From an uncultured Collinsella sp. (GTDB lineage: Bacteria; Actinomycetota; Coriobacteriia; Coriobacteriales; Coriobacteriaceae), in contig CAUACA010000012.1 of NCBI GenBank assembly GCA_958427355.1, positions 1-57,552 of the forward strand: 57,552 bases of DNA, read 5' to 3'. A model generated the notes under the pieces. The model worked only from the letters and a program-made list of their open reading frames with translations. It was not told where the DNA came from and searched no databases. Shown here piece by piece: positions 53,383 to 57,552 of the stretch (its first letter is position 1; each line of letters begins with the position of its first letter). Both the position numbers and the translations under genes were made by a program.

Positions 53383-56300
53383 ATGAAGTTCAAGTTCAAA
53401 GTACAACAGTACCAAACCGACGCCGCAGACGCGGTGGCCTCGGTCTTCGAGGGGCAGCCCAACCAGGGCGCCTCCGTCTACCTGCGCGATCTGGGCCGCA
53501 AGCCCAAGCGCGCGCAGGGCGAGATCGATTTCGGCGGCGATGACCTCGAGGGCTATGCCAACGCGCCCGTCGCGCTTTCGGGCGCCGACATACTGGCAAA
53601 CGTGCGCGCAGTGCAGCGACGCAACCAGATCCCCGAGTCGGAGGAGCTTTTCTGCGGCATGGGAGCCTGCCAGCTGGACGTCGAGATGGAGACGGGCACC
53701 GGCAAGACATACGTCTACACCAAGACGATGCTCGAGCTCAACCGCCTGTACGGCTGGTGCAAGTTCATCGTGGTGGTGCCATCGGTCGCCATCCGCGAGG
53801 GCGTGGCCAAGAGCCTGGAGAACACCCAGGAGCACTTCTTCTCCCAATACCACAAGAAGATCAGGTTCTTCATATACGACTCGGACAACCTGACCGAGCT
53901 TGATGCGTACTCCCAATCGAGCGACGTCAACTGCATGGTCATCAACATGCAGGCGTTCAACGCGTCGATGAAGGAGGGCGCCAAGAACAAGGCGGCGCGC
54001 ATCATCTTTGACGAGCGCGACGAGTTCAGCAGCCGCAGGCCCATCGACGTCATCGCTGCGAACCGCCCCATCGTCATCTGCGACGAGCCCCAGAAGATGG
54101 GAAAGAAGGGCGGCGCAACCCAGAAGGGCATCGCCCGCTTCAACCCACTGTTCGTGCTGAACTATTCGGCAACGCACAAGGAGAAGCACGACCTGGTGTA
54201 TGCCTTGGACGCCCTGGACGCCTACAACCAGAAACTCGTCAAGCGCATCGAGGTCAAGGGCTTCTCGCTCAAAAACATGCGCGGCACCGACGGCTATCTC
54301 TACCTGCGTGACATCGTTGTGAGCAAGAGCCGTGCCCCAGAGGCCGTCATCGAGTTCAAGTACATGGGCGCGGGCGGCAAGGTCCGCAAGAAGACCCAGC
54401 GTTTTTGCGAGGGCGATAGCGTCTATGACGCAAGCGGGTCCACCAAGCTCGAAGCGTACCGCGGCTACACCATCGCAAGCGGCAACGATGGCGTGGTGCC
54501 GCCGCAGGACGGGCGTCCCGGTTACGTCCGCTTCCTGGACAGCTCCATTGGCGACAATGGCCGCATCTATATGGGCGAGGTCTACTGCGACTCCGCGGCG
54601 GATGACATCCAGCGCATTCAGATTCGCGAGACTATTAAGAGCCACCTCCAGAAGGAAGAGACTCTGTTCCGCCGTGGCATCAAGTGTCTTTCGCTGTTCT
54701 TCATCGATGAGGTGGCGAAGTATCGCGACCTTTCCGGCAACGGCGAGACCGTGGGCTACGGCAAGATCTTCGAGGAAGAATATGCGGCGGCCATTGCCGA
54801 GCGCGTGGCGCATCCCACCACGGACGACGCGTATGACCCAAGCTATCTCAACTACCTGCGACGCGATGACGCCCATGCGGTTCACAGCGGCTACTTCTCG
54901 GTGGATAAAAAGGGCAACGCCGTCGAGTCCAAGGTCGAGAAGAAGGCCGAGCGCGAGGATGGTATTGGCATCAACGACGACGACGCACGGCGTGGCTATG
55001 ACCTGATCCTGCGCGACAAGGAGAAGCTGCTCTCGTTCGATGAGCCCGTGCGTTTCATCTTCAGCCACTCGGCGCTTCGCGAGGGTTGGGACAACCCCAA
55101 CATCTTCCAGATTTGCACGCTCAAGGAGTCGGGCTCCGAGACCTCCAAGCGTCAGGAGGTGGGTCGCGGCATGCGCCTCTCGGTTGACCAATGGGGCAAC
55201 CGCCAGGATGCGGTCTTGCTGGGGCCCGATGAGGTGCACCGCGTGAACCTGCTCACAGTTATTGCGTCCGAGAGCTACGAGACGTTTGTGCGCGACCTGC
55301 AAACCGACATCAGCAAGAGCCTGCGCGAGCGTCCCAAGAAGGTCGAGGCCAACCTGTTCAGCGGGGCCGACATCGTTGTCGACGGCCGGTCCGTGCTCTT
55401 TACCGAGTACGAGTCCAAGCGTGTCTACAAGGCCCTTTACAAAGCGGACTTCATCGACGAGGACGATAGGCCAACGGACGCCTTCAGGGAGGCCGCGGGC
55501 GCGGGGGCGTTCGTTGAGCAATTCGTGTCAATGCTGCCGGAGGACATAGCGGATGAGGCGCATGCCAAGGCGGTCGAATCCCTGGTGAGGAGCGTCTATG
55601 ACGCCCATGCCCTCGATGGCATGATTGGCCGGGCCGAGGAAAAGGTGACGGAGAACTCGCTCACGGACAACTTCGCCAAGAAGGAGTTCAAGGAGCTTTG
55701 GAGCCGGATCAACCGCAAGCATGCCTACACCGTGAGCTTCTCTGATGACGAGCTGCGCCGCAAGGCAATCGCGCGCATCAACAGCGACCTGCGTGTGAGC
55801 AAGCTGCAGTACGTGCTTACGATTGGCGACCAGAAGGCCGAGGCAACTCGTGGCGAGGTCGAGGGTGGCTCGTCCTTTGGGCGCACGGGTACCGAGACGC
55901 ATGACGTGGATGCGGGAACCTCTACCGTTGGCGTTACGTATGACCTCGTCGGTGAGGTTGCACAAGCTGCTGCCATCACTCGTAGGAGCGCCGCCGCTAT
56001 TCTCGCGAGAATTGACGCCAACGTCTTTAGGCTCTACCGCGTGAATCCCGAGGAGTTCATCAAGAAGGCCGCCGCGCTCATCGTCTCCGAGAAGGCAACG
56101 ATGGTCGTGGAGCACATCAGCTACCACGAGATAGACGATGCCTATGACGAGGCGATCTTCACCGAGCGCATGCCAGACAACGCGAGTAAGGCGTACGAGG
56201 CGAAGAAGAACATTCAGCGTTTCGTGTTCCCGGATTCTGACGGCGAGCGCAAGTTTGCCGAGGACATGGACGCCGCCGCCGAGGTAGCGGTCTACGCCAA

Positions 56301-56565
56301 GCTGCCTCGCACATTCCAGATTCCCACGCCGGTAGGCAACTATGCCCCCGACTGGGCTATCGCCTTCAAGGAGGGCAGCGTGCGCCACGTGTTCTTTATC
56401 GCCGAGACCAAGGGAACCATGGACTCGATGGAACTTTCCGGCGTGGAGAACGCCAAAATCGCATGCGCCAAGAAGCTCTTCAACGAAATGAGCACCAGTG
56501 ATGTGCGCTACCACAACGTGGCAACGTACGAGGACTTGCTCGAGGTGATGGGCAAGATGAGCTAA
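53383..56565 (+). CDS. type III restriction enzyme, Res subunit
   Basis: Res couples ATP-driven sliding to DNA cleavage when two unmethylated sites oppose each other. The 1060-residue protein has Walker A METGTGKTYVYTK (near 103), the DEAD-like ICDEPQKMG (near 233), a helicase C region with FSHSALREGWDNPNIF and QEVGRGMRLSVDQWG, and a C-terminal PD-(D/E)xK nuclease with YAPDWAIAF (near 987) and FIAETKG (near 1007). All catalytic parts look intact. It follows Mod after nine bases. Stop TAA. Confidence 0.94.
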   Translation: MKFKFKVQQYQTDAADAVASVFEGQPNQGASVYLRDLGRKPKRAQGEIDFGGDDLEGYANAPVALSGADILANVRAVQRRNQIPESEELFCGMGACQLDVEMETGTGKTYVYTKTMLELNRLYGWCKFIVVVPSVAIREGVAKSLENTQEHFFSQYHKKIRFFIYDSDNLTELDAYSQSSDVNCMVINMQAFNASMKEGAKNKAARIIFDERDEFSSRRPIDVIAANRPIVICDEPQKMGKKGGATQKGIARFNPLFVLNYSATHKEKHDLVYALDALDAYNQKLVKRIEVKGFSLKNMRGTDGYLYLRDIVVSKSRAPEAVIEFKYMGAGGKVRKKTQRFCEGDSVYDASGSTKLEAYRGYTIASGNDGVVPPQDGRPGYVRFLDSSIGDNGRIYMGEVYCDSAADDIQRIQIRETIKSHLQKEETLFRRGIKCLSLFFIDEVAKYRDLSGNGETVGYGKIFEEEYAAAIAERVAHPTTDDAYDPSYLNYLRRDDAHAVHSGYFSVDKKGNAVESKVEKKAEREDGIGINDDDARRGYDLILRDKEKLLSFDEPVRFIFSHSALREGWDNPNIFQICTLKESGSETSKRQEVGRGMRLSVDQWGNRQDAVLLGPDEVHRVNLLTVIASESYETFVRDLQTDISKSLRERPKKVEANLFSGADIVVDGRSVLFTEYESKRVYKALYKADFIDEDDRPTDAFREAAGAGAFVEQFVSMLPEDIADEAHAKAVESLVRSVYDAHALDGMIGRAEEKVTENSLTDNFAKKEFKELWSRINRKHAYTVSFSDDELRRKAIARINSDLRVSKLQYVLTIGDQKAEATRGEVEGGSSFGRTGTETHDVDAGTSTVGVTYDLVGEVAQAAAITRRSAAAILARIDANVFRLYRVNPEEFIKKAAALIVSEKATMVVEHISYHEIDDAYDEAIFTERMPDNASKAYEAKKNIQRFVFPDSDGERKFAEDMDAAAEVAVYAKLPRTFQIPTPVGNYAPDWAIAFKEGSVRHVFFIAETKGTMDSMELSGVENAKIACAKKLFNEMSTSDVRYHNVATYEDLLEVMGKMS

Positions 56566-56688
56566 GCAATGATTAGGCGCCATTAGAACAGTCGGGAGGA
56601 AGCAAGCCTTCCAACTTGTGCGATATCCCTGCCATTAGCGAAATCGGCTCACCAGCAATAACCGAGAAGGATAGATAGGTCATTAAGG

Positions 56689-57552
56689 ATGGATGCAGGA
56701 AAATCTACGATAAGCGGCGTGTTCAACGGATCGCGCCTGCTCGAAATACCCTTCTACCAAAGGGCGTACGTCTGGGGAGAAGAGCAATGGGAGCGCTTCC
56801 TTGGCGATATGGAGTTCGTCACGGCCTCTAAGCGACCTTATTTCCTTGGTTCCATCATCCTGAAGCAGGCCTCCTCCGGCAACACCTGGTCCGAGGTGTC
56901 CGAGGTTCGCACCGTCATCGACGGCCAGCAGCGCCTCACGACCATGGTCATCTTCTTCAAGGCACTCTGCGCGAGAATCGACGCCGACAGGCTGTTTGAG
57001 CGAGATTTCGTACTGGAAACCGGCGAAGTCGCCTTGAGACATGGCAAGTACGACCGGGAGGATTTCGAGAAGGTCGTCAGCGCCGCAAGTTGCGAGCCCC
57101 TCGAGGGCTCCTCGGCCATCATCCTTGCCTACAATTACTTCCTCAAGAACATCGATCCAAAGAAAATCGACAGGAACACGATCAAGTCGAATGTCCAGTT
57201 CGTTTGCATCGACCTCACCGAGGGCGAGGACGAGCAGCAGATATTCGACACCATCAACTCACTCGGAGTACGTCTGACGACGGCGGAGCTCCTCAAGAAC
57301 TACTTCTTCAACCGCGAGAACGAGCAAGCGTTCAAGGAATGCTGGGAAGATGTCTTCGAGCCTTCGGCGGAAAAGAGGGAGTATTGGGAGCAGGAGGTCA
57401 TGACCGGACGCATCAAGCGCACGCTCGTCGACCTGTTCTTCGACGCGTTCCTCCAGATCCTGGTTCAGGACAAGAAGCGCGGCGTCACAACCGAGGACAA
57501 GCTCTTCTATTCGCGCACGTCCAACCTCTTCCAGTCCTACAAGGACTTCATC
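56689..57552 (+). CDS. DUF262 domain protein (GmrS/GmrD-like), cut by the window end
   Basis: The 288 visible residues start a DUF262 protein: IPFYQRAYVWGEEQWERFLG near residue 21 and VIDGQQRLTTMVIFFKAL near 75 contain the conserved DGQQR motif used for nucleotide binding and hydrolysis. DUF262 proteins include the modified-DNA-targeting GmrSD/BrxU enzymes, often with a C-terminal DUF1524 HNH nuclease, which would be beyond the window. The ATG at 56689 follows AAGG; the 123-base gap after res has no terminator I trust. No stop before the edge. Confidence 0.88.
   Translation, partial: MDAGKSTISGVFNGSRLLEIPFYQRAYVWGEEQWERFLGDMEFVTASKRPYFLGSIILKQASSGNTWSEVSEVRTVIDGQQRLTTMVIFFKALCARIDADRLFERDFVLETGEVALRHGKYDREDFEKVVSAASCEPLEGSSAIILAYNYFLKNIDPKKIDRNTIKSNVQFVCIDLTEGEDEQQIFDTINSLGVRLTTAELLKNYFFNRENEQAFKECWEDVFEPSAEKREYWEQEVMTGRIKRTLVDLFFDAFLQILVQDKKRGVTTEDKLFYSRTSNLFQSYKDFI

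Noticed and set aside
53383..56565. Res as a type I HsdR subunit
   Set aside because: The partner methylase is a beta-class Mod with no HsdS, and the nuclease domain is C-terminal, as in type III Res.

Overview
The window looks like chromosome of a Coriobacteriia member, most probably Collinsella or a close relative. This rests on moderately high GC, the actinobacterial-type spc/alpha ribosomal order (secY-adk-map-infA-rpmJ-rpsM-rpsK-rpsD-rpoA-rplQ-truA), type Z S14, and a gut-anaerobe ygeXYW/hydA/mocA/yqeBC selenium-molybdenum cluster. The genus is inferred from the proteins; no rRNA is present, and I see no tRNA, CRISPR array, transposase gene or prophage.

Layout. 138-9952: housekeeping genes (split transketolase, YitT transporter, release factor 2, SecA, ribosomal protein L31 with a long tail, ACT protein, citrate synthase). 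10040-21608: two Cof-type HAD phosphatases, adenine deaminase, tyrosyl-tRNA synthetase, a U32 protein, PBP1A, ArgR and a glycosyltransferase. 21770-32410: truA and a long minus-strand ribosomal operon that starts abruptly at rplE with its own promoter; rplX, rplN, rpsQ and the genes normally before them are not here. 32722-42667: maturation genes and accessory catabolism for selenium-dependent molybdenum hydroxylases (xdhC, yqeB, yqeC, hydA, mocA, ygeW, ygeY, ygeX) with a divergent YheO-type regulator; the hydroxylase itself is absent. 42791-44541: two unrecognised proteins, the second interrupted by an in-frame UGA. 44723-57552: a defence island that runs off the window end: ribbon-helix-helix regulator, SNF2-type helicase, DUF4391 protein, SIR2-like NADase, HerA ATPase, type III methylase (Mod), type III restriction subunit (Res) and a DUF262 protein.

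Main points for a second look. (1) Release factor 2 carries Ser-Pro-Thr where the stop-codon-reading Ser-Pro-Phe is expected, and among 52 complete genes I count about 28 TAG, 22 TAA and only 2 TGA stops, both TGAs lying inside ATGA overlaps with a following gene. (2) A SIR2-HerA pair, visibly more AT-rich, sits exactly between DUF4391 and the type III methylase, so one operon seems to nest two defence systems. (3) A family of short palindromic elements with changing stem sequences but a conserved GGGGAC-type core follows several genes; three neighbouring genes (two HAD phosphatases and adenine deaminase) each end in the same architecture, and two of them take their TAG stop from or beside it.
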